Assembly: GCF_014204935.1 (NCBI RefSeq)
Contig: NZ_JACHMJ010000001.1
Coordinates: 3,579,330-3,643,329 of the forward strand
Direction of reading: 5' to 3'
DNA: 64,000 nt
Source of the DNA: Conyzicola lurida
Lineage (GTDB): Bacteria; Actinomycetota; Actinomycetes; Actinomycetales; Microbacteriaceae
Positions 1 to 8,173 of the stretch are shown piece by piece. Made by a program: the position numbers and the translations under genes. Numbering within the stretch: position 1 is the stretch's first letter; each line of letters begins with the position of its first letter. Under the pieces are notes generated by a model. It saw nothing but the letters and a program-made list of their open reading frames with translations, did not search any database and was not told the DNA's origin.

Positions 1-858
1 CACGAGCAGGTACACGCCGGCCACCAGCACGCCCGCGGCGCCCAGCGCGATCAGCCGCATGCGACCCGACCAGGTCGGGATGAGTACGAGCATCCCCATA
101 GCGAGCCCGAGCAGTGTCGACCGCGACACCGCGAGTGCGGCGGCGAGCACGATGAACAGCACGGGAAGCCAGCGGCGCAGGGCGGGCCGCCCGGTGTCCC
201 AGAGCGCGAGGGTCAGCGCCACGGGCATCATCGTCGAGAGCACGAACCCGTACTCGAGCGGGTGGCTCGCGGTTCCCGACGAGCGGGCGAACCCCGACCG
301 CACCTGCAGCGCGCTGTCGGCATTGGTCGACAGCCCCGGGATCTGCAGCCAGTCGATCAGCGAGAGGCCGGTGGCGAACTGCAGCAGCCCGAGCAGGCCG
401 AGCAGCCCGGCCGCGAGGCAGGCGCGACGCACGAGGGTGAGCAGACGTTCGTAGTTCGGGATGCCGTCGGACACGAGTAACACGAGCCCGATCCACGCGA
501 AGACCTTCACGAGGCCCGTGTCAGCGGGACTCGCCTCGCTCGAGGGCAGCCCCCGGAACATCGCCCCCGCATAGCTCACGGTGACCGCGGCGAGATAGAC
601 GAACGCGGCGATGCGCACCGGGTTGCCGGGGTTCCGCTCGGAGCCGCGCTGCAACTGGTGCCAGCACCACCACAGCCCGCCCGCCGTGGCCCAGAGCAGC
701 GCGGGGGACCCCACCGAGCCGAGGGCGGTCACCGACTGCCCGGCCGGCACCGCGAACAGCAGCACGAGGAACACGGTGAGGAAGCTCACCGCGTCGAGCG
801 GCGGGTGCTCCGGCGGTCCGACGACGGATCGCCGGAGCAGGGGGTCCGGTGCCGTCAT
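1..858 (-). CDS. O-antigen ligase/polymerase-like membrane protein (partial)
   Basis: The reading frame opens at ATG (858, minus strand) and runs off the left edge, so the C-terminus is missing. About 285 residues are visible, rich in hydrophobic segments. After a short cytoplasmic N-terminus come several membrane helices (for example around FLTVFLVLLFAVPAG and VFAWIGLVLLVSDG), followed by a stretch with GTASHPLEYGFVLS, which resembles the periplasmic-loop region of Wzy/O-antigen ligase family proteins. The start lies 4 bp after the stop of the Wzz-like gene, so the two are probably cotranscribed. A role in polymerising or ligating the polysaccharide made by this locus is inferred from family and context; the exact family is not certain because the protein is truncated. 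Confidence 0.75.
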   Translation of the reverse strand, partial: MTAPDPLLRRSVVGPPEHPPLDAVSFLTVFLVLLFAVPAGQSVTALGSVGSPALLWATAGGLWWCWHQLQRGSERNPGNPVRIAAFVYLAAVTVSYAGAMFRGLPSSEASPADTGLVKVFAWIGLVLLVSDGIPNYERLLTLVRRACLAAGLLGLLGLLQFATGLSLIDWLQIPGLSTNADSALQVRSGFARSSGTASHPLEYGFVLSTMMPVALTLALWDTGRPALRRWLPVLFIVLAAALAVSRSTLLGLAMGMLVLIPTWSGRMRLIALGAAGVLVAGVYLLV

Positions 859-862
859 GGTC

Positions 863-1630
863 TCAGGTGGACACGTGCGCGGAGGCGCCGGCCGGGCGCT
901 TCTTACGCGGCCGCGCCGAGGCGACGTCGGCGGTCGCCTCGCCGGTGTCGTCGGGTTCGTCCTCGGGCGCGGGTGCCGCGGCGAGGCGCTCGCGCCGCTG
1001 CCGGCGCCGGCGCGCGATGCTCAGCACCAGACCGTCGACGAGCGCGGTCAGCAGGAAGGTGGCGACGAGTCCGCCCGCCGCCACGCCCAGCACACCGCGG
1101 GTGCGGTCGTTCGTGAGCGCGGTCGGCTTCTCGTCGACCGCGAGGTCGAGCACCGACATCCGGGCCGCGTCGGGCACCGCCACGTCGTTCTGCAGCGCGG
1201 CCAGCCGCACGGGCAGGGTGTCGAGCACGGCCCGCAGGATGCTGCGCGCGCCCGACTGCGTGTCGCTGGTCGCCGTCACCAGCAGGATCGGACCGCTCGC
1301 GTCGCTGTCCCGCTCCACCGTGTAGCCGGTCACGCCGGGGTCGTCGCCGAGGATCTCGCTCGACGTGGCGTCCGAGTTGACCGAGCGCATCAGCACCTCG
1401 AGGGCCGGGTTGAGGCCGCCGAGGTACAGGAAACCGTTGCCGCCGTCGGGCACCGTGCTCGAGCCCGGGAGCAGCACCGCGGTGCCGGAGATCTCGTACG
1501 TCGGCTCGCTCGCGTCGTAGACGAGGTAGGTGGCGCCGGCGGTCAGGAGCACGCCGACGACGATGACGTACCAGCGCCGGAGGGATGCGCTGAGCAGGTT
1601 GGAAGCGAGCATCGATGCAGTGCCTTTCAT
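863..1630 (-). CDS. Wzz-like polysaccharide chain-length/co-polymerase protein
   Basis: 255 residues. An N-terminal transmembrane helix follows the motif LRRWYVIVVG, a long extracytoplasmic domain follows, and a second transmembrane helix at about 185-205 (VLGVAAGGLVATFLLTALVDG) leads into a basic, alanine-rich cytoplasmic tail. This two-helix topology is typical of Wzz/PCP proteins that set chain length in polysaccharide export. No tyrosine-kinase domain is fused and none is encoded nearby. It lies 4 bp before the polymerase-like gene and diverges from a second, related protein at 1766. The 135-bp gap between the two starts should hold both promoters. The start is the ATG giving MKGTASM; MLASN seven codons in is an alternative. 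Confidence 0.7.
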   Translation of the reverse strand: MKGTASMLASNLLSASLRRWYVIVVGVLLTAGATYLVYDASEPTYEISGTAVLLPGSSTVPDGGNGFLYLGGLNPALEVLMRSVNSDATSSEILGDDPGVTGYTVERDSDASGPILLVTATSDTQSGARSILRAVLDTLPVRLAALQNDVAVPDAARMSVLDLAVDEKPTALTNDRTRGVLGVAAGGLVATFLLTALVDGLVLSIARRRRQRRERLAAAPAPEDEPDDTGEATADVASARPRKKRPAGASAHVST

Positions 1631-1765
1631 GACCGTGCCAAGGCACTCGGGTAGTCACTAACCACCCAATTTATTAGCGGGAACGGCCGCGGCACAGGGA
1701 TTACATTTCCTGCCCGTTTCTGGTCAAATGGCCGGGCTGCGCGGCACGGAAAAGAGGGGGCGACG

Positions 1766-2446
1766 GTGGTTTTCGACCTGCTTCTCGCCTGCCTGCGCCG
1801 GTGGTACATCGTGGTCCTCGGCCTCGCCTGCATCGCGGGCGTGGCGTACACGCTCGACCGCACGCCCGGCGTCTACTTCGCGCAGGTCGACGTGCTGTTC
1901 CTCGCCGACGAGAGCCAGGCCGGCGCCAATCCCCTGCAGAACCAGGAGGACAGCGTCATCCACTTCGCCTCTGTCGTGCAGCAGTCGGTGAGCGACGGTG
2001 CCGTGCAGACGCGGCTGTCGTCGCCGAGTGCGACGCTGCAGGGCTCGGGCATCCGCGAGGGGTACGTGGCGCGCCTGTCCGACGCGGGCGGCCAGTGGGA
2101 GAGCAGCTTCAACCGCGCGGTCATCGAGATCGAGGTCGTGGACTCGTCGCTGGCCGAGGTGCGGCGCGTGGTCGACGAGGTCGTGGGCAGGATCACGGCG
2201 GAGACGGCGCGCATCCAGGAGGAGGCCGGCGTCGACCCGGCGACGTGGGTGACGGCCGACGTCGAGACCGAAGAGGTGTCGATCGGTTACATGGGCAGCA
2301 CCCGCGGCAGCAGGCTGCGCGGGCTGGCCGCGGTAGCGCTGGTCGGGGGAGCGGCGACCGTTCTGACCGCCGTTCTCGTCGACCGCTGGCGCTCCCGCCG
2401 GGTCGTGGTCAGGTCGCGCGCCGCAGCCGAGCCAGCCGCAGTTTGA
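1766..2446 (+). CDS. Wzz-like membrane protein, divergent paralogue
   Basis: 226 residues from GTG 1766, preceded by a purine-rich ribosome site (GAGGGGG). It has the same architecture as the gene at 863-1630: an N-terminal helix after LRRWYIVVLG, an extracytoplasmic domain with mixed helix and strand, a second helix near 190-210 (LRGLAAVALVGGAATVLTAVLV), then a short basic tail. The shared LRRWY(I/V)VV motif indicates common ancestry with its neighbour. A role in chain-length control or polymerase/flippase coupling is inferred. Its last 38 bp overlap the 3' end of the convergent glycosyltransferase gene on the other strand. Confidence 0.65.
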   Translation: MVFDLLLACLRRWYIVVLGLACIAGVAYTLDRTPGVYFAQVDVLFLADESQAGANPLQNQEDSVIHFASVVQQSVSDGAVQTRLSSPSATLQGSGIREGYVARLSDAGGQWESSFNRAVIEIEVVDSSLAEVRRVVDEVVGRITAETARIQEEAGVDPATWVTADVETEEVSIGYMGSTRGSRLRGLAAVALVGGAATVLTAVLVDRWRSRRVVVRSRAAAEPAAV

Positions 2447-3284
2447 TCGAGTCGAGCCCCGACCGGCCGACGAGCTTCAGCGCCGTCGCCTTGGCGGCGG
2501 CCCGGGCGACCTCCGCCACGCGTCGTGCCGGCCGCACGCCGAGCAGGTCGACGGCCGAGCGCAGCCGTCCCGGTTCCGTGGCTTCGTCGAGCAGTCCGGG
2601 GAACAGCTCGCGGTAGGGGGCCGGGGAGGTGAGTGCTCCGTGTACCCGGTTGCTCACGTTCGACCCGTGCACCACCTGAAGCCAGGCCGGTGCTCCACGG
2701 ACTTCCACCACCGGCATCCGCTCGCCCAGAGCCGTGTGCCAGTCGACCCAACAGGTCTCGGCCGATGCCCACGGTTCGACGACAGAGCAGAACGCGTTGC
2801 TGCGGTCGGTGCGCCGGTAGACGTCGGTACCGCTCGCGATCAGCCCGTTGACGAGGTAGATCGCCGCCCGGCCCGCCCGCTGCCCGCGCGCCTCGGCTGC
2901 CGCGTGCAGCCGCTCGGTGAAGTCGCGCGCGAGGCCGTCGTCGTTGTCGACGTTGGTGGTCAGCAGCAGGTCGCCGCGGACGCCGACGACGCGCTCGATG
3001 TCGCCCAGCAGGTCGGCGCGCGACACCTCCTCGCGGAACAGCGGCGAGAAGGTGCCGACCGCCCACCGGGTGCGGATCCGGTCGAGCAGCCACGCGGGGC
3101 TCTGCGGGTCGAAGTAGACGATCCAGTGGAAGTCCCCGTGTGTCTGCGCGCGCACCGCGGGCAGGCAGTACCGCTCGAACAACTCGGCGCGCTCGACCAG
3201 CCAGCCCTCCTTGGCCCGCACCACGCTCTCGGCCCCGGCCGAGGGCAGGTTGAACCGGGTCAGGAGGACCTGGTCGATAGCCAC
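2409..3284 (-). CDS. Putative rhamnosyltransferase (PF11316-like)
   Basis: About 291 residues if started at the GTG 2 nt after the stop of the upstream gene. The frame stays open further upstream inside that gene, so the start is inferred from gene packing, not from a ribosome site. The opening LLTRFNLPSAG, the pattern ELFERYCLPAVRAQT, FHWIVYFDPQSPAWL and TTNVDNDDGLARDF match my memory of the putative rhamnosyltransferase family (PF11316), with NVDNDD as the likely nucleotide-sugar/metal site. It is soluble, with a basic C-terminus. It is the last gene of the minus-strand polysaccharide operon and probably adds one sugar of the repeat unit. The substrate is unknown. Confidence 0.7.
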   Translation of the reverse strand: MAIDQVLLTRFNLPSAGAESVVRAKEGWLVERAELFERYCLPAVRAQTHGDFHWIVYFDPQSPAWLLDRIRTRWAVGTFSPLFREEVSRADLLGDIERVVGVRGDLLLTTNVDNDDGLARDFTERLHAAAEARGQRAGRAAIYLVNGLIASGTDVYRRTDRSNAFCSVVEPWASAETCWVDWHTALGERMPVVEVRGAPAWLQVVHGSNVSNRVHGALTSPAPYRELFPGLLDEATEPGRLRSAVDLLGVRPARRVAEVARAAAKATALKLVGRSGLDSIKLRLARLRRAT

Positions 3285-3286
3285 CT

Positions 3287-5224
3287 CTACAGCGCGATCT
3301 TGTACACGTGGTAGCCGTACTCGGCAGCGAAGGTGTCGGTGAAGATGCCGGCCGCGTTCGCCGTGAGCGACCGGTTCTCGAACAGCACCTCGACCGAGCG
3401 GCCGTCGACCCCGGCCGGCAGCGTGAACGAGCGCGCGCCCGGAGTCGACGAACCGTCGATCATCGCGAACACGTAGGCGTATCCGCCGCTGGTCTTGAGC
3501 ATGGTGTCGAGTCCCGGGCCGAACGAGTAGTCGTACGACTGGGTGTTGATCACCGGGGCGAGCGCCTTGATCTGCAGGTTCACCGTCTGCGCGGCCGTCA
3601 CGTTGGGTGCGGCACACGAACCCTTGGCGTACTGCACGACGCGGATCAGCCCGCCCGCGGTGCAGGTGCCCGACATGCTCTGGTTGAAGTAGACGATGCC
3701 GCGGGCCTCGTTGATGACCGAGTTCATCACGGCGCCCTTGAGCTCGCCGGGCTGGATGTTGCGGACGAACTGTTCGCCCGGCCCGCCGTTCACCAGGTCG
3801 ATGAACTGCCACATCGGCTGCAGTGATCCGTCGACCGCGTCACGCGCGCGCAGCGAGTTCATCATCTTGCCGTAGCTCGACGACGTGCGGCAGTTGCTCT
3901 GGTCGATCGGGGTGAGGTAGATGTCGCGGTACGGCTTCCAGTCGCAGTAGGGGATCGTGTACCAGTACATGTCGGTGGAGACCACGTCGGTGTATCCGTT
4001 CACGTACTGCTCGGCGTCGGCGGCCGGCAGGTCGGTTCCGAGCACCATCTGCGTGAAGTTGGCGTACTTGAAGCGCCCGTCGTCACCGATCGAATCGACG
4101 ATCTGCTGCAGGTGCCGGTGCCCCTCGGCGGCCGGCCAGCGTCCGTCGACCTCGTCGTCGAGGAAGTTGCCCACCCAGTAGTCGCTCGTGCCGGTGAACG
4201 AGGCGTTGAGCTTGTCACCGATCCAGTAGGCCTCGTTGCGCTCGAACAGCGAGTAGGAGGTGCCCTCCCACATGCCCGAGTACGAGTTGAAGCCGAGCGA
4301 CTTGTCGTAGGCGACCTCGGCGTCGTTGCTCACGCCGTTGAAGGTCGCGACGATCGGGAAGAACGAGGGGTCGGTCCAGCCGACGGAGGCCGGCTTGTCG
4401 AACTGTCCCCAGTAGGACGGGCCGCCCTCCCACGCGATGCGGGGCAACGCGAGCTCGCCGCTGCCGGGAGGCGGGGTGGGCGTCGGAGTCGGCGTCGGAG
4501 TCGGAGTCGGTGTGGGTGTGGGTGTGGGCGTCGGCGTAGGGGTGGGCGTCGGTGTCGGTGTCGGAGTAGGGGTGGGGGTCGGAGTAGGCGTCGGAGTCGG
4601 TTCGGGCGTCGGCTCCTCACCCGTGGCCGTGAACACCACGTCAACGTAGTAGTTACTGTCGTGGTAGTTGTAGGTCGGGAAGGCGCCGGGCGTGTAGTTG
4701 TACACGCCGCCGCCCGCCGGCACCGTGAGCGGGCCGACCGTCACCGGCTCGGTGAACACGTTCTCGTCGCTCGAGTACAGGCCGAGAGGCGCCAGGTAGG
4801 ACGCGACGTAGGTCTCGCCGGCGGTGATCGCGACGGGCTCGGCCAGGGTCGCGGTCTGCCACCCCGACTTCGACTCGTTCACGAAGGGCGCCGTGGCCAC
4901 GGCCGTGCCGTCGGCGGTCCACAGGGTCGCGACGTGCTCGCCCCTGTTCTGCTTTCCCTTGTAGTAGCGGATGCCCGAGACTGTTCCGTCGACACTGCTC
5001 GTGAACGTGACGCCGAGCTCGACGGCCGAGGTGTCGAGGTCGGTGACCGTGACCGGCACGGTGTCGTCGGTGAAGATGCCGTCCGCGCTCGCCGCGGGGA
5101 GACCGACGATCTGGGAGACGGCGACGAGCGAGGCCACCGCCACGCTCGCGACCACAGCCACCAGCCGCCGTCGATTGTGGCCCGTGGATCCGGTCGTCTC
5201 GTGCGTCATTGCCATGCGTGTCAT
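3287..5224 (-). CDS. Secreted DUF4082 protein with Pro-Thr linker and putative glycoside-hydrolase-like domain
   Basis: 645 residues. It has a signal peptide (basic NRRRLVAVV, hydrophobic core, likely cut after ASA near residue 46). A DUF4082-type beta-sandwich (about 50-200) contains GIRYYKG and YVASYLAPLG. A long Pro-Thr linker follows, then a C-terminal domain of about 390 residues rich in W, Y, D and E (PRIAWEGGPSYWGQ, GNFLDDEVDGRWP, STDMYWYTIPYCDWKP), which looks like a TIM-barrel glycosidase fold. Catalytic residues cannot be assigned by eye. It sits between two glycosyltransferase genes and may trim or bind the exported polysaccharide. The ATG with AGGGA upstream is preferred; MAM and MTH starts a few codons in are possible. 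Confidence 0.7.
   Translation of the reverse strand: MTRMAMTHETTGSTGHNRRRLVAVVASVAVASLVAVSQIVGLPAASADGIFTDDTVPVTVTDLDTSAVELGVTFTSSVDGTVSGIRYYKGKQNRGEHVATLWTADGTAVATAPFVNESKSGWQTATLAEPVAITAGETYVASYLAPLGLYSSDENVFTEPVTVGPLTVPAGGGVYNYTPGAFPTYNYHDSNYYVDVVFTATGEEPTPEPTPTPTPTPTPTPTPTPTPTPTPTPTPTPTPTPTPTPTPTPTPPPGSGELALPRIAWEGGPSYWGQFDKPASVGWTDPSFFPIVATFNGVSNDAEVAYDKSLGFNSYSGMWEGTSYSLFERNEAYWIGDKLNASFTGTSDYWVGNFLDDEVDGRWPAAEGHRHLQQIVDSIGDDGRFKYANFTQMVLGTDLPAADAEQYVNGYTDVVSTDMYWYTIPYCDWKPYRDIYLTPIDQSNCRTSSSYGKMMNSLRARDAVDGSLQPMWQFIDLVNGGPGEQFVRNIQPGELKGAVMNSVINEARGIVYFNQSMSGTCTAGGLIRVVQYAKGSCAAPNVTAAQTVNLQIKALAPVINTQSYDYSFGPGLDTMLKTSGGYAYVFAMIDGSSTPGARSFTLPAGVDGRSVEVLFENRSLTANAAGIFTDTFAAEYGYHVYKIAL
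4476..4611. repeat. Pro-Thr dipeptide-coding tandem repeat
   Basis: This is an imperfect 6-bp tandem array (units such as gtcgga, gtgggt and gtaggg on the plus strand), read on the minus strand as about two dozen Pro-Thr dipeptides. It codes for the extended linker between the DUF4082 domain and the C-terminal domain of the secreted protein at 3287-5224. Third positions vary between units, so the protein repeat is kept while the DNA repeat is degenerate. Such linkers are often glycosylated and vary in length between strains. Confidence 0.9.
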
Positions 5225-5294
5225 CGTGTGTCCCTAGGGTTGGTCCCCCACAGAATCCCCCACCGGAGCAAATCTCCCCTTGACGCTAACACCG

Positions 5295-7160
5295 TCATTT
5301 TTCGACGTCCAATGAATTTATCTTCATCTGGCGCGGGCTCTCCGGCAGGGCGCATCTACCCGTGCTGAACGCGGGGGAAGTGGCGGGCACGATGTAGGTC
5401 ACGGGGGCGCGGCTCGACTCGTCGCGGTCCCAGGCGGCGGCGCTACCCGACCGGGCCGTGCGGCCCGCGAGCGTCAGCGCGGCGTAGGCCGCGGCATCCA
5501 CGGCACTCAGCGGTCCGCGCACGCTCGCGGCCAATTCGCGCAGGGTCGAGCGGGTGGTCGAGGGTGCCGTCGTCTCACGGTTGCCGCGCCGCTGCCGGCG
5601 CAGGATGGCAAGGAGTCCGTCGAGTCGTCGCGGGGTGCGCACCCGCACCGGCTCGGTCTCGACGACGCGCTTCTCGTGCGCGCCGAACAGCGCGTCCACC
5701 ACGAGGTCGTCGGCGGTCAGCTCCGGGAACTCGCCGAGCCGCTCGTGCCCGCGTCGCCCCAGAGCGTAGGCGCCGGCGCCCCAGAGCGCACCGCTCGTCG
5801 AGGGCAGCCGGGTGCGGGCGCGGTAGTACGCGCGCACCGGCGCCGACGCCCCGGTCGTGTCGTAGCGGAACGCCGGCCGGGCCGCGAGCACCGCTCCGCT
5901 CTCCAGCTCGGCGAACACCGCCGCGATCGCGCCGGGGTGCAGCTCGACGTCGGCGTCGAGGTAGAGGCGCGGCCAGAAGCGCGCGAGCCGGTCGCCGCGG
6001 TTGAGCGCCGCCGCCTTCGACGGGCGGGCGGTCTCGACCACGCGTACCCCGCGGAACTCGCGGGCGATCGCGGCCGTGTTGTCGCGGCATCCATTGCAGA
6101 CCACGATCACTTCGAGACGGTCGGATGCCGCGAGCGACGCCAGCGGAGCGAGCGTGCGCCGCAGCACGGCCGATTCGTTGTGCGCGGGGATGATGACGGC
6201 GCCGAGCACGCCCCGGTCGGGCAGATCCGGCCAACGGGTGGCGTGCGGCAGGCGGTCCCACGACGACCGGTCGAGCAGCACGCGCAGGGTCGAGCGGTGC
6301 ACGCCGCGGTAGCCCCGCAGCGCCTCGTGCAGCACGACGACGGCCCGGTACGCGGCGGCGTACCCGCGCCCGTGGTACTTGGCGATGTAGCGCACGCGGT
6401 TCACCGCGAGCAGGGCGTGCAGCTCGGCCGAACTGCCGGAACCGCCCTGGTCGTGCCGCACGAGCGCCCGCGGCTCGAACCAGACGTCGAACCCGGCGTC
6501 GCGCACCCGGCGCAGGTAGTCGGTCTCCTCGGAGTAAAGGAAGAAGCGGGGGTCCCAGTCGCCCACCGCGCGCACCGTCTCGCGACCGAGCATCACGGCC
6601 GCGCCGGTCGCCCAGTCGACCGTGCGGGCGCGCAGGTAGCTCGCCGGCCGCCCGTCGAGTTCGCTCGGCAGCCACGGAGGCGCGCCGCTTCCAAACAGCG
6701 CGTCGCCGACCGCTCGTGGCAGGCTCGGCTCCCGGCGGAGCGACGGGTAGGTGCTGCCGTCGACGGCGGAGATGAGTGGCACGACGGCCCCCGCCCCCGG
6801 GGTGCGCAACCGGTCGAGCATGCTGCGGATACTGCCGGCCTCGACCACGAGGTCGGGGTTGAGCACGAGCGAGGCGTCGGCGTCGCCCGCCGCCCGCAGC
6901 GCGAGGTTGATGCCCTCGGCGTACCCGCGGTTGCCGCCGGCGTCGACCAGGGTTACGTCGGGATGGCCGGCGAGCAGCTGCAGGGTGCCGTCGGTCGACC
7001 CGTTGTCGGCGACGACCACGCGCAGCCGCGAGTCGAGGGCCTCGTGCCGCAGGCTGGCGAGCAGCCCGCCGAGGTGCGCCGCGCTGTTGAATGTCACGAC
7101 CGCGACGGCGACGTCGGCGACGTCCCCGGCGGCCACGAACCGGCCGTAGTCGCCGGTCAC
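5295..7160 (-). CDS. Two-domain family 2 glycosyltransferase
   Basis: 621 residues from GTG 7160, which overlaps the stop of the upstream gene by 4 nt (GTGA). Two GT-A/GT2 domains are arranged in tandem. The first (about 15-270) has VAVAVVTFNSAAHLGGLL, VVADNGSTDGT, LNPDLVVE and a rhamnosyltransferase-like FFLYSEETDYLRR. The second (about 325-560) has AVIIPAHNESAVLRRTLAPL, VVCNGCRDNT and LYLDADVELHPG. No membrane helices of the processive-synthase type are evident. It is probably a bifunctional enzyme adding two sugars during repeat-unit assembly at the inner membrane face. Donor and acceptor are unknown. Confidence 0.8.
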   Translation of the reverse strand: MTGDYGRFVAAGDVADVAVAVVTFNSAAHLGGLLASLRHEALDSRLRVVVADNGSTDGTLQLLAGHPDVTLVDAGGNRGYAEGINLALRAAGDADASLVLNPDLVVEAGSIRSMLDRLRTPGAGAVVPLISAVDGSTYPSLRREPSLPRAVGDALFGSGAPPWLPSELDGRPASYLRARTVDWATGAAVMLGRETVRAVGDWDPRFFLYSEETDYLRRVRDAGFDVWFEPRALVRHDQGGSGSSAELHALLAVNRVRYIAKYHGRGYAAAYRAVVVLHEALRGYRGVHRSTLRVLLDRSSWDRLPHATRWPDLPDRGVLGAVIIPAHNESAVLRRTLAPLASLAASDRLEVIVVCNGCRDNTAAIAREFRGVRVVETARPSKAAALNRGDRLARFWPRLYLDADVELHPGAIAAVFAELESGAVLAARPAFRYDTTGASAPVRAYYRARTRLPSTSGALWGAGAYALGRRGHERLGEFPELTADDLVVDALFGAHEKRVVETEPVRVRTPRRLDGLLAILRRQRRGNRETTAPSTTRSTLRELAASVRGPLSAVDAAAYAALTLAGRTARSGSAAAWDRDESSRAPVTYIVPATSPAFSTGRCALPESPRQMKINSLDVEK

Positions 7161-8173
7161 GGCCGCACCACCGAGGGAGAGGACGCGTGGGCGATGAAGA
7201 GAGCGGATGGCGCAGAGCCGTCGGCCCGGATCGACCAGACGTCGCTGTCGCCGACCGCTTCCGACGGCAGGGCGTAGAGCAGGGTGGAATCGTCGAGCCA
7301 TTCTGCCTGGTCGTCGATCGAGCGGTCGTCCGGCAGGATCGTCTCCTCGCCGCTGTCGAGGTCGAGCACCGCGAGCGACCAGTGCGGGGCCGTCGCGCTC
7401 GCCACGTTCTTCTTGTAGACGACACGGGTGCCGTCGGGGGAGATCGACGGGCACTCAGCCGTCTTGTGCACGGTGGTCAGCGTGCGGTCGGCGATCGACC
7501 CGCGCACGAGCCAGGTCGAGCCGCCCGTCGCCGCGGTCGCATAGAAGGCGTCGTCGTCGCCCGGCACGAACGTCACTCCCCAGAAGTTGCGGTCGACAGC
7601 GGTGTTCGGTTCGCCGTCGACCAGCAGTTGCCATTCCTCGAGGTTGCCGAGGTCCTGGCCGTCGGCCGTGACGATGCGGGTGGCGGTCGAGAAACCGATC
7701 GTGGCGTACCCCTCGCCGGTGACGAACGACGTGAAGGCGGCGAGCTCGCCGTCGGGAGAGAGGCGCGCCCGGCTCGGGATGCCGGGGAGCGGCCAGGTGC
7801 TGGTGACGGCACCGTCGGCATCGAGCAGGTTGGCAGAGAATGTGGTGAGGATGCCGCGTTCGATGCGCAGGCACACGGTGGCACTGGTCGCGGAGTACAC
7901 CCGGTCGCACGAGACGTCGGTCACGGTGCGCTCGCCGCCCGGGTCGTCCGCCGCGACGCTCGCCACGAAACCGTAGCCCGCGTCGGGCGTCGAATCGCGG
8001 AAGACGATGCGTCCCGCATCGTCCCGCGCGTCGAAGGCCGCCGTCTGCACCGCGGCCAGGTTCTCGGAGCGGGAGCGCGTGTCCGACGCGGCGACCAGGG
8101 CGACCGCCGCGGAACCGCCGAGCAGCACGACGGCCAGCGCCGCGACGACGAGCAGCCGGGCGCGGCGGTTCAC
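7157..8173 (-). CDS. Membrane-anchored TolB-like beta-propeller protein
   Basis: 338 residues from GTG 8173, overlapping the MFS gene stop by 4 nt. A single N-terminal hydrophobic segment (LLVVAALAVVLLGGSAAVALVAA) lacks a lipobox cysteine, so it is a membrane anchor or uncleaved signal. The rest has repeated propeller-blade signatures such as RARLSPDGELAAFTSF, CPSISPDGTRVVYKK and SLAVLDLDSGEETIL, typical of TolB/PD40 repeats. It therefore most likely folds outside the membrane as a binding or scaffolding propeller. It overlaps both neighbours in the polysaccharide operon, so a role in export or sensing is inferred from context only. Confidence 0.65.
   Translation of the reverse strand: MNRRARLLVVAALAVVLLGGSAAVALVAASDTRSRSENLAAVQTAAFDARDDAGRIVFRDSTPDAGYGFVASVAADDPGGERTVTDVSCDRVYSATSATVCLRIERGILTTFSANLLDADGAVTSTWPLPGIPSRARLSPDGELAAFTSFVTGEGYATIGFSTATRIVTADGQDLGNLEEWQLLVDGEPNTAVDRNFWGVTFVPGDDDAFYATAATGGSTWLVRGSIADRTLTTVHKTAECPSISPDGTRVVYKKNVASATAPHWSLAVLDLDSGEETILPDDRSIDDQAEWLDDSTLLYALPSEAVGDSDVWSIRADGSAPSALFIAHASSPSVVRP

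Noticed and set aside
2409..3812. The rhamnosyltransferase frame stays open 528 bp upstream of the chosen start.
   Set aside because: That part lies inside the coding region of the secreted protein and has the composition of a shadow frame; the family start LLTRFN lies just after the upstream stop.
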